Origin: Platycnemis pennipes
Taxonomy: Eukaryota; Arthropoda; Insecta; Odonata; Platycnemididae
Length of the DNA stretch: 64,000 bases
Assembly: GCA_933228895.1 (NCBI GenBank)
Contig: OW121849.1
Location: 38,658,354 to 38,722,353, forward strand
Direction of reading: 5' to 3'
Below the pieces are notes generated by a model that saw nothing but the letters and a program-made list of their open reading frames with translations, searched no databases and was not told the origin of the DNA. The position numbers and the translations under genes were made by a program. Positions 1 to 13,330 of this stretch are shown one piece after another. How positions within the stretch are numbered: position 1 is the stretch's first letter; every line of letters starts with the position of its first letter.

Positions 1-930
1 CATGTACTGTGGTGTCCCTAAATATCTCTCCTCAAGTATTGCATTCGTAAATGCCAATGAATTCTGAAGTACTCAAATTTTCCCCTCTTAGTCGACCAAT
101 GCCTTTCACCTCCTTTCTTCGTTCACACCTTATCTATTTCTGATCGCGCCTTTATTCAGTCACCTCTTATCTTAAAATCTCTGGTGAGAATTCTTAGAGT
201 GCAACGAGTCTCAGCAACCCTCACATGTCCCAAATTCAATTACCAATCCTCTTTCCACGGCTAAGCAATAATTTTAGGCGCATGATGTAATCTCATCAGG
301 CCTTTAAATCTTAAACCAATTCCTACTTCCGCTCAACTTGGGTTACCCCTTTCCCGGGAATGATATATCCTCCAATGAAACGTGATATTATCTAAAATTA
401 TTTCTATTACACCGTGAATTTCCTGACTAGTTTCTGCATCTTCGTTATCCTCGTCTGGTATAACGTTGGTAATTAATAATGGCTTACATTTTTTTTGCCT
501 TTCGATGCAAAAATGTCTGTAATACGCAGGCTGTATGCAATTTAAAGACCTTAATATAGGTGTCTATCAAGATAATGCTCAGGTAGTATTGCTTATTCTA
601 TTTTTTTAAATAGCTAATATCCATGTATCCATTATCTACTTTTATTGTTAGATGCCGATGGTATCCAGCGGCTGGCGATTGAATGTATTAGAGTTTCCTT
701 CCCTGAAAGTTCTTTCTCGGGTTATTCCGTTTGAAATTCCTTGACGGTGAGGTTACCGATATCCAATACAAGATATCGGCATTTTAGCCGAGCAAACAAA
801 TACGTGGAGGAGCCGTGGGCGAAATCAGTGTGGCCTTCTTTGCGAGAGAAAAGAAAAACAAATGGAAGAGCGAGACGTGGAATCATCACATTCGTTTGCG
901 ATTCCAAGAATTTTTAATTTAATCGAATAA
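1..930. other. Non-coding, AT-rich stretch
   Basis: I see no splice-flanked coding segment, RNA gene or recognisable repeat here. It contains short T-runs and scattered stops in all frames. It is best read as intron or intergenic DNA. Confidence 0.5.
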
Positions 931-1375
931 TTGCCGCGCGTCACGCCATTCCATTATTTAATACTGCCGCAAATTCCATTTGCTTTGGGGTCCATACCTG
1001 CTCGCATGCCTTTTTCCACCCCCCTCCGCCCCCACCTGGCTCCCGTATATCTCCCTTCTCCCTCGACTTCCACTCCAATTGTATGCCCCCTTCTCCCCAC
1101 TCCCTCCTCCCCACCCCATTTTGCCCCCTTCCCCAATCATCATCCCCTCCCTCCTGAATCCTTGGCTCCCCGCTCCGAGGCTGGGGTTTCCGAAGCACGC
1201 AACCCCGTCCAACCACCCCCGGCGTCGGAGCATGGCTACCCACGCGACTCCTGCGACACCCTTTTATTTTCTCCACGAATACGCGACGCAAGAGAAAGTT
1301 TTGTTCCCGCGACGAAAAAATTTGAATTCGACAACCGGGTGGGAATGCTAAGCGTTTGAGGTTCCCGGAATTCAT
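931..1375. other. Pyrimidine-rich island 1
   Basis: The + strand is dominated by C and T (runs such as CCCCCCTCCGCCCCCACC), densest from about 1006 to 1260. Open frames on both strands here (142-144 codons) are Pro/Ser/Leu-rich on + and Gly/Arg/Glu-rich on -, the composition expected of a strand-asymmetric low-complexity block. I do not call a gene. Confidence 0.6.
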
Positions 1376-4300
1376 TTTTCCGCTTTATTGGAATTGCACC
1401 TGCCTGCGTATGAATATGCGTCACCGACGTATGGGGACATTTGGATCCTCTTAAGACACAGTTTTGTTACTTCTGCTTAAATATTTTCATTTTTATGGTG
1501 ACAGTAATCACGCTCTTCAATTTTAGAGCCAAGTAAGCCTCTGCCTGGTTTACTATTATAACCAGTAACGCCGGTAGCCGTTTGAATAACTCGTCATGCA
1601 TATCGTATGGTATTAAGCATTTAAACAGGGAGTTATGGTATCGGATCACGTTAATTCGACAAAGCAAGATTTCAAGGAAATGGCTACTCCGTGATACCAT
1701 TGTATTTTTTTGACATTTTTATTTTAGCCATTAAGAACTAATTAATCTTTCACTCATAGATTTCCTATCTTTCTCAATATATTAAAACGTCCGTCATAAC
1801 GGCTCATCTAATCATGCTTGCTTTATCATTTACCTATTTTACTCTTTATATATTCCGCCGGCCCTCCTGTCATCCAAAGATTTTTTTTATTATCCTGTTT
1901 TCTCACTTGTTTAAAAGCAGTCACGTCTATTATATATAATTTATTCCTTCTCACACGTTCAGTGCACACAAACTTTACCTCCTATTTTCTCCATCATATG
2001 TCTCTCTCCTTTTTCAGTATTCAAATCTATTTTTCTCAATCGAGATAACATTCGTCATGCTTCTCCGTGCTCACATCTCATAAGCTTTCAACGTACGCTA
2101 CGGTTTTTAAACACACTTAACCGTATTTAAAATTTTATTCTCTTCTCAGTTCACTGAACCTATCATGATTTCTTTAGCAGTACCAATGCCATATGATATC
2201 GATGCCAGTTTTTTTCTCCATGTGTATTCTATTTTTTATACATTATGACTACACCTTACTTCCCTTCAATCCCTAAAAACACAAGTGCCATCAGTAATCA
2301 GTAGGCTCCCTTAGCGTATCAGGGAGGAATTTTCAAATGTATTTAACAATTTTCAAAAATATCGGAAGCAATACGGTACAAGTTTGAATAAATATGTAAA
2401 ATATTCAAAATTCAAATGGATAAAGTGAGAGTATTCATGTGGATTATTTGTATCTTCATTATAAGTATCCTTAGTTTATATTTAAAACGTATTATGTAGT
2501 ACTTTCTTCCATTACGTATCAGCAGTTACATCATGCTTATGGAATGAATGTGCCTTCCGCATCCGATTTTCTCAGTCTATCATCGGCATCCCTTGCCAAC
2601 CTAATCTCTCAATTTTCCACTTATTTTCCTGACGGCTTCGTAGCTCTATCTCCATTTATTGCTTCATCCCCCCGCCCCTCACCCCTTTCGTCCCTGCGAC
2701 GTCATTGCTGGAAACTTTCTCGCCCTCCCCCTCACCATCGCTGCCATTTTGTTTCGTTCTCACGTTCATTACAACTTAGTTCGGAAGTTCTGGAATCGCT
2801 TGAATTTATACACACGGTTCCTCTCGCGCCCGTCGCACGGACAACTTTCGCATCCGTTTTTATGACGGGCAGCGCAATATGGCGTGTGCATTATAAATAC
2901 CGACCGCCCCGCGACGAAAGGGGATGATTTCCCGCTGGAATTTCTGTCGAAATATTGGACTCAGATGAGGATGATTTTCCTTTATTATTCGGGAGAGGGA
3001 AGGGCGTTTTTCATTCCCATCTCTCGGCATTCGTCCTACAGGGGTGCTTTTTCTGCCCGGGCAATTTCCTTCATGAGCACTGCTCGCCTTCAACTGCATT
3101 AGCACCTCTGAATTTTACGACTTAATTTCAAGTGACTGCGGGATAAGGAGAACCTTCCCAATAGTTGGCTCTATTTCTGAAGCTGCACGGGCTGCATTAC
3201 CTTCCCTGGATTATCGCTCGCGTGCTCTAACTATGCGATTCGAAAACCACAGTTTATTACGGTCGCGTTCAACTTAAATTTACTACTTTCAAAATTACCG
3301 ACCTATGGCACTGTGATCAAATTCACGAGCATAATAGCCTTGTTTATGAATAATTTTATGGCTTTGTTTCAAATGCCTACTTACGTCACTACAATTTTGC
3401 AAATTGCATATGGAATTGTTTTTGCCTTGCCGTTATTGACTTACTTTAGTCATAAATAAATGATTGTTTTAAATAATCCTTGTTTTACCTCATATTTTAT
3501 TTCCAAATTTATTCACATTCCGAAACAGCAAAAGGGTTATTTATGTTTTGCTTTGATGTTTTTTGGTTCGCTGACCGTAAAGCAAAGTCAATGGCACCGA
3601 TATGAAGAGTTGATTGTAAGGACGCTAGTTGGATTTTAAGGAGATGAAAAAGGGTGCAGAGGGGAATCGGCTATTACCGTGGCTATAGTATTGCCTTCCC
3701 ATCCTTAGCGCCAGGAAAAGCTACGCAACCTTTTCGATTCATTGACATGAATAACACGCTTTCTTGATCCTGTTGCAGCTATGGAACAATAGAGACGTTT
3801 TCATAGAAGAGTTTTCGAATCTTACGATTCGATATCTGTTGCAAGCATTCATATTAGCCTCCACCTGCCTTAAGCTATGTTCAATGCATTTATGTACAAT
3901 AATTGTTTTAGTTAGGTCCTTATTATGCTGCATTTGTTATACTATCCATGCCTGGAGGTTGCAAGTTAAATTTTATTCATTAAAAAGAGGTAACTTTAGT
4001 TTTTAAAAAATTATTAGGCCCCTTAGCCCTGTGAATATTTGAAGATGATGTACTTTCGTTTCCATCTGGAAATTTTCCACTCAAGATCAACCATACGAAA
4101 ATCTAATGGTGCGTGTACTCACTTGGAATACCCATTGTGATTTTTAAGTTAGAGAATAAAAGTTCAATTAAATGCTCCCAAATGGTAATCCAATATTGGG
4201 ATATGGTACAACTTTTGCTCTGTTGCTTGAACACGTATGCTATGCATAAGAGTTTGGAAAATCCAAATAATTATTCACTAATATTTTAAATAAATCAGAG

Positions 4301-4680
4301 AAAAGCTGAAAGATACGCCCACAATTTTTTTCCTTAACAATTAAATTTTGGATTAGGCAATGAAAAGGTATGATTGACTTTTTTAATGGCTAAACTGAAA
4401 AATAATTTATAATACCTGCTCAATTCTTTGAAATTCCTATCTTCCAGTGCTGTAAACTCTATGGGTACCTTTCGTCTCCACCTCACCTGATTCTAAATAA
4501 TGTCAATATTCCTCCCATTTCTGCCACGCGACGTTATTTTCCATGGCGTCGATTTAATTGGGGTTTATCCGAATGTGAGCGATAGTTTTTTAAGTTTGTC
4601 AAGTTTATTCCCTGCGTAGTCCATTGCGGAGGGCGACGTTAGATGTCAGAATTCCCCTTTCATCCGCATCCCACTATCCA
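1376..4680. other. Non-coding stretch
   Basis: No supported gene. From about 2540 to 3110 the sequence is somewhat richer in GC and carries an isolated TATAAATA at about 2891, but no initiator, coding start or splice donor follows convincingly. The remainder is AT-rich with short unrelated open frames. Confidence 0.45.
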
Positions 4681-5335
4681 GTCTTAGAGCGCTCCACACT
4701 CCTCCCCCCTGCCTGCACTCGTATCCCCAACTGTCTGTCCCGGGATCCTACCTTCGCCGCGGTCCTTCCCGCCCTCTCCCTTCAGCCCTCCTGACGCCCA
4801 ACCTTTTTATTCCGTTCTCCCATAAATGATTCGATACCCTCCGCCCTTAAAGCCGCCATCATCCTTTTCAACTCCCTCACTTGCCACCAACCCTCCCGCT
4901 TTCACCCTCCCCGGGTTTGAACCCTCCTCAACCCTTTTTCCCACCCCTGTTTCCCCATACCCTCACGTCAACCCCGCCCAGCGCCCGGCCTCGCCGTCAA
5001 TTCAAGTCTCTCCGCTTTTGTTGGGGCCCCGTCGCGGGTGAAGGAACATCGTTCCCATCGGGGATCCTTCACCGCCGCACTCCGCAGTACCCTGCTCCCA
5101 AACACTTTCTCGAGCACCCTCGTTCAAACCCTAACACTTCCACCCTCTCAGGACCCCCCTTCCTTCCTCGGCTTCTCCCTCTTCCTTCACCCTCTCTTCT
5201 CCTTCATCCCTTCTCTACCCTCCCTCGTCACGCCGCCGCCGCCGCCCGTTCCATCAGGCCCGAAACCTCCCGTCGTTGTTCTGCGGTCACCCGCCCCCGC
5301 GCTCCTTATTCCCTGTCCTTTTTTTCGAGGAGAAG
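4681..5335. other. Pyrimidine-rich island 2
   Basis: About 650 bp of C+T-rich + strand, including CCG trinucleotide runs near 5230-5245. Overlapping open frames in several frames (up to 152 codons) have the low-complexity Pro/Ser composition of the block and no domain that I recognise. Confidence 0.6.
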
Positions 5336-5849
5336 TTAGCGAAAAAAACTTCGTCTCTCCCTCGGAACTTTCAGCGTTTGATGGCTTGGATGTGCTTTTG
5401 TTTCTTGCCCGGACAAGATTTTTTGTTACGTTTGCAGTACGTGAATGTCCCAGCTTTCCCAAGTGATAAGTAATAATAAACTTACTTTTGAATCTGGGTG
5501 ATATTTTGCATTTTTTCTCACATTTATACAATATGACTCTCTAATATAAATAAATGGTTAATTTGTGGTGAAATAGGGGTTAGAGAGTTAAATAAGAGTG
5601 GCAGGGGAAATAAAATTGCCAATATTTAGGTGAACTATGACTATCAGAATTATTCCTATTTTAAGTTCATAATTCATTTCTTGAATTACTTACCATTACA
5701 AAACATACTGCTCTAGTAATAACTTAATGATATCATACAAATATCTCGTTATCCAATCAAGAAAACGTTATTTTGATTTGGTCATAACGAATAACTTGCC
5801 TGATATATGGTGGCGTCGGAAGTGTAGTAGTCTCTTGTCTTTACACGAG

Positions 5850-5908
5850 CATCTACATCTACATAGTACCCTGAAAGCCGGCATAAAGGTGTGTGGCAGG
5901 GGGTAAAT
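5850..5908 (+). repeat. Dispersed ATCTACATCTACAT repeat, copy a
   Basis: The copy begins with ATCTACATCTACATAGTACC and ends with GGTGTGTGGCAGGGGGTAAA. The internal CCCTG and the later CAGGG can pair, so the unit can fold as a stem-loop. It aligns closely with the reverse complement of 19379-19438 and more loosely with 20775-20812 (reverse) and 42357-42403. From memory, very similar sequences are dispersed in many arthropod genomes. The parent element is not identified here. Confidence 0.7.
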
Positions 5909-8340
5909 TCAACCCAACATGAATTACATGTCATGTATAAAAAGGATTAGTTATTATATGCTAGTAAAACTTCATAATTTAAAGAAAAGATAAAAATAGT
6001 AAAGTAAGCTTTCAAAAATATGCTGTTGGTTTGGTTAGCTTAAAGTTCTTATACCTACATGAAACTAACAACGCTATCCCTTAATACACTCGTATTTATA
6101 ATATTGGATGTATTTACAGCTATTCATATTAATTGTACGAGGAAAGAAGTGTCATATACGTATGTGAAAAAGCACTTTGGCCGTAGTGGAGCCGAGTTGA
6201 GTGTCTTTTCTGTATATATGTCATACCATCCCTTTACAAATCATCAAATACAGCCGATCTTGGCTGCACACGTTCATGATCATTATTTAAGCCTAAAGAG
6301 CAGTGGAGGTATGTACCTTAGTCCTCTTACATGAACTATAAATCATATCAATCTCATAATATTTCGTTCATCCTAATCGAAGTTTTAAAAGGTTTACTAC
6401 TTGAGGGTTACAATTATTATAGGCATTGAAAAAACCATTTCCTCTAATAAAATGTTGGCCTCAATATTTAATGAATTTTGTCAAAAAATGAAAACATAAA
6501 AGGCATTTTTCAGGTGCTTCGAATTATTTGCGGGGATCGGCGCCTCTTAAAATTCCTGGGAAAATTCTCAAGTTCATTCAAGGAGCACGGCCTTTTTTTA
6601 TTAATATCGGAAGACCTGCTGCTGCCGTAATTTAACTAATCCTCGGTCTCGTTTCAATGGGCCCAGTAATTTCTGCTTCCATCCCCCTCCCCCCAATCAA
6701 TTCATAGGCTTTCGTTCGCTTTCCTTCCCTTCCCTTTTGACCCCGGCAAACCCACCGACGCCGACGTCCCGTTTTGAAACTCGGAACAATGCAAATTTGT
6801 GCTCGCGAGGCATAATTCAGGTTGATTTAATAACATCTCCGGGGAAATGAAAAGTCTCGAATTGGGTAGCAGAGACGAGGCACGAAAAAAAAATCAAGAA
6901 ATAAATGGGGGAATGGGGAAAAAAAAGCATTTCAAAAATGATGGAAGGTGGACAAAATGGGGGAGAGATTTCAATTAGCCCGGAGGAGCATGCGCTGAAT
7001 CCGGTATCGCGCGAGAAAGCCCTAATTTTTGGGCGAAACGGAATTTGGAATTATGGTCGCCTCATCATTTCCTTTCCTGCCGAGTGTGCCCTGCTCCTCG
7101 CCCTCCCGATACCCTCTCGATATGTTTCCGTCCCGAAATCAAACGGTTCCGCATCCCTACTCTCGCCGATGAACTTCCCACCTCCGCAGTCTCTCCTGCT
7201 AACGCGTCTACATCCCGCCCCATTCGTTTGCAGTCCCCTCCACCGGAACCTCTTCATCCTCCCTTGACCTGTATTATGCATTTCTCTTTTGCGAGCCTTA
7301 ATCTGGGTTTGAGAGAGCATTAGACCTGTCTGGGGGGTGGATGATTCAGCACCCTTCCCACACCCCCCTGGATCGTTTGTTGGGAGTGTTTTAATAGTTC
7401 ATCTTCTCGCGTGCTTCGCGTTTCCAGCCGGTCCGCGTGCCGTATCCTCCCCAAAACGCGCCCCTTAATAGAGGCGGCTTTGTTTCCAAACGCTCTCGAT
7501 CATCCCGCCTCGCCCCCACCCTCACGTACCTAATCCCTCCCCAAGTTTACTTTATCCGCATTTATTTTATGATTCCGTTTGATTGGTCCGCATTCCGTTT
7601 GGTCCACCCGCCCTCCCTTCTACTTGGAACGTGCGTTATTCATAGACGCGGTGGAAGCGTGTCCGTTGGCGTCGCTCCCGTGGCGCGCACTTCACTTCTT
7701 CGATTCCCGTTCTCGTCCCGTTCGTTCCGTATTCGGAATACGGAACGAGAGACGCGGGAGTAACATGCAGTGGGTCGGAATGGCATGCTAATTTGTCAAC
7801 GGTCCTTTCCCACGAGATGGAACGTAATGGACGAGTTGAATGATTGATAATGTTGCGTCCGTGAAAGTCGAATTTATAATTTTTTTCCATCAAAGAAGTT
7901 CCACCGTTAATGAAAGTGATGTCTTTTTTCACACTTGTATTTCTTGTAGAGAAAGATTTGCCATTGAAACTTTGTAAATGAAATTCCCTTTTTCCCGTTA
8001 TGTACATTTGTGATGAATTACTTGATACCTTTGCTTACATGCGAGAATGGTGGAAACATCATTAAGTTTTGCAAAAAAAACTGGTGAATGACTCACAATT
8101 TTCCAGTAAAATTATATAAAGTTAATACAATGAAGGCACCACTAAAACCGAAGACACCACCGTCAAAGTGTGTGAGTTATTAAAGAAAACTGCTATTATA
8201 TTTGGCAGAATTATTTGGTTCAGTTATAGTTAGTTCAATTAAAAGTTATGCAGGTTAATTCATTTGCACATTGATGACCATATTATCACTAAACTGAATA
8301 TTTCATCAGTGAAAGCAGTATTTTTTAAAGCATATTTGCG
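5909..8340. other. Non-coding stretch with GC-richer core
   Basis: No gene is supported. Positions 6600-7800 are GC- and CpG-richer, and 7140-7270 and 7430-7690 are mildly pyrimidine-rich. Open frames (up to 123 codons) overlap on both strands and show no domain. The imperfect palindrome around 7728-7748 (TTCCGTATTCGGAATACGGAA) is local and has no obvious partner. Confidence 0.4.
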
Positions 8341-8341
8341 A

Positions 8342-9290
8342 AATTTCCTTTGTGTACGTGACTCATGAAGACGCGATGGAAGCTCCTTTACTACACGAAA
8401 ATATGCCAAGATTTCACGGGAATCGTGTGAAAATGACAAAAGGTTGCCCAATATCACCTTACTTTTTTAATCTATGCATAGAAAAATCTGTATCTGGAAT
8501 GAAATCAAAGAATATTAATGGGCAACAAGTTCATTGCATTCGGTTTGCCGACAGTATAGCTCTAGTAGCACATTAAGAAAAAGAACTAAGTCGAATGCTT
8601 CAAATCCTGAATAATTTGTTTTTTTACTCAGCTTGAAATAGACACCAAGAAAATAAAAATCGTGGTTGTAGAAAAGAAAGAAAGTGGGTAAAAGACAAAA
8701 ATATGTGTAAGGGGAGTGAGGAAGTAAAGGAGTTCTGCTACTTTGGGGGCATACTGCAAAAATATAACAGTTGCTCCTCAGAGGTCAAGAGAATAATAAT
8801 TTTAGCAAAGAAATCCTTCGAAGCAAAGAGAAGAGTCTGGTAAATAACATATTGAGACTAAAGAGAAATTTTTGAAAAGTTTTGTGTGGAGCATACTAAC
8901 ATATGGATGTGAGACATGGGCACTAAGAAAGAGTGAAACCACCAAAGTTGAAGCTGCAGAAATTTGGTTTTGGAGGATAATATCAAGAGCTAGGTGGATC
9001 GATAGAAAAACAAATGAGGAAATGCTAAATGAAGTTCATGCGGAAAGAGAACTAGTGAAAACTATCAAGGAAAGGAAAGTTAAGGTCATTGGGCACCTAC
9101 TTTGGAATGAAACCTTCATACAAAATATTTTGGAAAGCAAAAGTTCTTTGGAAAAACCTGAGAGGGCGACCAAGAACTTCGTATTTAAAAGTTATGGCGA
9201 AGGAAATGGGATACAGCGCGTATGCTGAGATGAAGAGAATGGCTGAAGACAGATACGGTGTGAGGTCGTGGCTGCGGTGACAAGGCTCCA
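8342..9290 (+). mobile_element. Inactive RTE-type non-LTR retrotransposon, 3' half
   Basis: Broken reading frames give a recognisable C-terminal half of an RTE-like endonuclease/reverse transcriptase. At 8428-8574 the reverse transcriptase palm reads KGCPISPYFFNLCIEK, followed by IRFADSIALVA. The catalytic FADD is FADS, so the second metal-binding Asp is lost. At about 8716-8800 comes EEVKEFCYFGG...NSCSSEVKR, then at 8872-9120 SILTYGCETWALRK and KTNEEMLNEVH, the post-RT segment typical of RTE elements. The frame then shifts, and 9131-9283 reads LRGRPRTSYLKVMAKEMG. In-frame stops and shifts make it non-functional. The 5' endonuclease part is absent, as expected from 5' truncation during target-primed insertion. 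It is clearly divergent from the other RTE fragments in the window. Confidence 0.88.
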
Positions 9291-11785
9291 TTCCTTTAAA
9301 TTAAATTTATCCACACCCCAGGTGGGATTGGATCCAGCTACTTTTCAACCATCAAGAGTCCGTCTGCAAGCATTCTATTGCACAAATAATAGGATTAGTT
9401 CGAAACAAATGCACGGTGTAATAAGACGAACAGATTGTATTTGGAAGTAAATGCCTTTTACAGTTGAGGTACTTTCATTAAGTTTGTGATTTCCAATGAG
9501 GTGTCAAAGTTGTCCAGTGCGCTTTAATAAGCATGTATTTTCTTGTCGATGTATATGGTCAGTTAGCCGCTAATATGGTCAGTTAGCCAAAAAGGAATTT
9601 TTGATTTCTTTATGCTTTTCCATAACTTCAGCGATTACCGTCAACATTCGCTGCTCAAATGATTTTAGCTAATTTATTGAGTGGATATTATTGTGGTTCT
9701 GAGTTATCATGACCTAATTCCATGCTCTCAATCTCCTTATACGGAATGTGTTCCATCGCTTCCGATTTATTTTTCCCAGTCCTTTTCGGTACAGGAAAGT
9801 TAAATGCACTCCTGACCATGTTTCAAGGTTAATTAAGCACTGAATATCTCTAGGCTTTGTGTATATAGAGTCATTTATTCATCAAAATAGTTCTGCTTTC
9901 AAAGTCAAATTACAGAACTGGTGGTGTGCTTTATTTATAGATTTTGAGTTTGTGTTGACATGTGAAAGATGAAATCTCTAAAATATTCTCAAGCATAAGT
10001 GTCATGTATAGCATCCACCTTTTAGTATTAATTTTCTGCCTGCCGGTGAAAAGGCATATTGCACAGAGGAATGTAGTATAGTGTAGTAATGTAATTGCAC
10101 AGAAGAATGTAGCGCTCTAGCTCCAGGACAAATGTTTCAGAATTTGGTATGAACAAGCGTAGAAAAAATTTACTCTAAAATCACTTTGAATTTAGCTTCT
10201 TTTTCGGCAGAAGTGATTGGTAAAAAATGGAAGTGGTTTTAATTCTATCAATACAATTTTTTCTGCTCTATCTAGGCTGTCTTTTGTAATATCGGCTATA
10301 ATATTGAAATACATTTGTATGCAAAATATTCCTGAACCATTCTTAGTATTGAAATTAGTTTGTGTCTTTAACTCTAATCATAGGATGATGCTTGTGGCTG
10401 CAGTCAGAGTCTAGTTAAATACAAAATTTATATATCCAAGAATTACAAGGTAAATAATTGCCAGCTCTTGGGTCTTAATTTGAATTACTGTGACCACGCA
10501 CATAAATGCGGTTTTATAATCCTTTTCACTGCAGTCATCGTAACATAGGCTTAATTATATTGTTGTTAAATCTTAAGCTTACTGCCGAAATAAGGAGTAA
10601 AATTAATTAAATAAAGGGATTTGAAAGTAAGCTATTAGCTTAATTAACCGCAAAGATGTCCAATTTAAAAATTTTGGGAAAGGAAACAAAGCTATACAAT
10701 ACGTTATATTGCGGTAATAGTCATAAGGGATGGATTTAAGATATTAAAAGATTCTGTTTGAATTTCATGGAGCCGGAAGTTTCCAATTGAGATTATGAAT
10801 GTTTAAAAGGGATGGAACAAGATAAATCTTTTCACTAATGTATTTACTTCACGTTCAAACCGTAGCTATTCGATGTTATGTGAGATCGAATAGCTACGAT
10901 AGTTATGTGTAATCTTATTTAGCAGTGTCCCATCATTGATGTAAACTAGAGGATTGATAATTCACTTGAGGGTTTATCGTCTAAAGATGCTATGATATAA
11001 TGAAATTGATGCTATAATTGTATATCCTTTGTCGTAACGGTATAAATGTGAATCAAAACGTCACATGAATAACATCCTATTTGATTTATGTTGTTTGTGA
11101 GACACAAAATACTAAAATTTGTTTTGAAGCTTTTAGTACCATTTCAGTCGGTGCTTTTAACATTCTAAGTTTGAGATTGAGGAGTAAACAAAAGAAACCA
11201 TATTTTTACATTTGATATTGTCCAGTGATATAAATCCTTGTTTCTATCTCCTCCACATTTACCTGTTTGCGCATACAGTTTTAGTCTTAATGTACCAAAG
11301 GCTCTATGGAATAAGCATATCCGATAACTCATATCTGGCTTGAAAAAAATGCGGAAAAAACGTTCCTTGCAATTTTGCTTTCCTATCAATTATTTATTCG
11401 TCCAATATAGCATGTATTTTAACAATTCGTAATTTTGCTTTCTGTCACAAGAAAAATTCTGGTAAACTCCGGTTCTCTCGTGACTTCCTGCTTTCGCCAA
11501 GGTCATCTTAAACCAATATTTGTGGTCAAATTGAGGTGCTACATATTTTTTTGAGCTGCTTCATCAAAAACTTGAGCATGTCATGATTTCTCTCTTAATC
11601 CATCGTTTTTCTTCTGACACATTACGTAGCCACGAGGGATTGGAATCGCTTTGTCCAGAGAAGTTCTCTACTCATGGGAATATTCTCAGAGGGTCTGTAA
11701 TCATTACCTCGGGCATTAACATGCATATGTAAAGACTACTTCATACTTATGGACCGGGTTAGTGTTATGGTTTCCGAAATGTTGC
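9291..11785. other. Non-coding stretch
   Basis: No gene. It includes a short direct repeat, ATATGGTCAGTTAGCC, at 9553-9588 (period 20), and a perfect hairpin at 10861-10898 (listed separately). A degenerate B-box-like string on the - strand near 9320-9340 (GGATCCAATCC) may be a SINE remnant directly after the RTE 3' end. Confidence 0.4.
10861..10898. repeat. Perfect 14-bp inverted repeat
   Basis: CGTAGCTATTCGAT at 10861-10874 is exactly complementary to ATCGAATAGCTACG at 10885-10898, separated by a 10-base loop. No terminal duplication marks it as a transposon end, and no gene adjoins it. Confidence 0.75.
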
Positions 11786-11787
11786 CA

Positions 11788-11962
11788 ATACCGAGCGCTT
11801 AAGTTGGAATTCTGACCCTGTCAGAGATATTATAAATCCGATCCCTGCTTGGGTGGTGTGGGGAGAGCACTTCGAGTTCAGTACTCCGTCCGTCGCAAGA
11901 AAAATTAAACCATAGAACCGTAGGTACATTTCTTTAAGGCTATGGTAATACTTCTCTCCGCT
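11788..11962 (+). mobile_element. tRNA-derived SINE-like copy A
   Basis: A degenerate A-box-like string near 11795-11810 (GAGCGCTTAAGTTGG) is followed about 50 bp later by a degenerate B box at 11835-11845. The tail GAGCACTTCGAGTTCAGTAC then CTCCGTCCG (around 11874-11902) matches the tail of the copy at 13731-13895. After it comes ATTAAACCATAGAACCGTAG, a tail style I recall from arthropod tRNA-derived SINEs. Family assignment is inference. Confidence 0.45.
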
Positions 11963-13330
11963 CCCTTAAATCTCCCTGCATTTGCCGAATCACCCATCTA
12001 TCCTCGGTGACGTGAATAGTCTTGGCCTCCGGTCGCCTTCCCCGAATAAATAACGCCTTTTCAAAAGTTTCCTTCCCAATGCGCAATTTCATTCAATTGC
12101 GACTTAGCCTTCTGTCCTTGGACGAGCGTTTTGTCCAAACCATCCTAAGAGCAATCCCTTTCATGTCTCAAAGGCTCTTTCGTTTTTCCACCCCTTTAGC
12201 CGCAAAAGGATTGTGCGCGGAATTGAATACCTATCCGAAAATTTTATTCGCCGCGGAACAAAAGCCTCACGGACGCATGGCGTCATTGACACCTGAGATC
12301 CCAGGACGAGCTCTTCTCCTTTTTCCATCCCCTTCGATGTCCTTATTTCTTCTCGTGGAAACAAAAAGAGATAAAAAAATAAGCAAACCTGGGGGCGGGA
12401 GGGGGAAAATAAAAGCATTGTTGCCCGTTTCGACGGAACCTTTCGATGGGGGTGGCATGGTGTGCCAAGTATTCGTTTACACCCCTTCGTGGGAAACTGA
12501 AAAATATCCTTTTAAAGAGGGGTAAAGGGGTGGTGATGACAGTGGGGCAAGGTGTGGGGAAGGCTTCGCCTTCCTCTCCCCCTCGCGTTCAACCGTCTAA
12601 CCACCAGACCAGCCAAGCGAGCCAGGCCTCCCTTGTCTTCCTGTCCGACCCTCCTCAGGCCTCGCCTCTTCCTTCTCCCTCTCTCCCTCCCCCTATTCTC
12701 TTTTTATTCGCATCTCCTTTGCCATATTTACCGCGTTCCTCGACTAGATTGACGCCCCTCACACAACGCGATGGAGTTTCGCTGGAGCGTAACATGCGAG
12801 GGTGAGATGCTAAAGGGGTCGCTCGGTTGCTCGTCTTCTGTTTTTCTTCTCCGTGTTTTTTTTGCTTTATTCCCGGGGCATCTTCAGTGTGAGCCCACCG
12901 CCCTCCACCCCCTAACGTTTCTCCCCAAACCCTCATTTCCAAAAAAGAACCACCCTTCCGCCTCCTTACCGAGCCTCGCTTTAATCCCCATTTTTCCACC
13001 CTTTTCTTATTCCTTCGTTTTCCATTTCTCTTCCCATCTCGCCCTATCACCCTTGCCGCTTCACTGGAGGAGGTCGGGAGATGCCTCTTCCCCTCTCGCG
13101 CTCCGCCGAGAAGATAAAAATTTCGAGCCTCCTCCTTCCGGCGTACCACAAGGGATGGCTCGCCCAAGGCTCCACTTCTTCGCCTGAACAAAGGCGCCAT
13201 TTCGGAAGATATGCTTTATTCCAGCAGCACTTCCCGATCGTGTCCAACCCATCCTTCCCTCCCTCCTGGCCTCCTTTTCTTCACCCCTCGTTGTGCTTCG
13301 AGATACAATGCAATATTCCTCTCGCCGAAG
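11963..13330. other. Pyrimidine-rich island 3 and flank
   Basis: From about 12550 to 13300 the + strand is strongly C+T-rich; the shoulder at 12000-12540 is mixed. Frames of up to 181 codons (- strand) and 167 codons (+ strand) run across it, but they overlap one another, carry low-complexity Lys/Arg/Gly or Pro/Ser composition, and contain no domain or splice structure that I can recognise. Confidence 0.5.
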
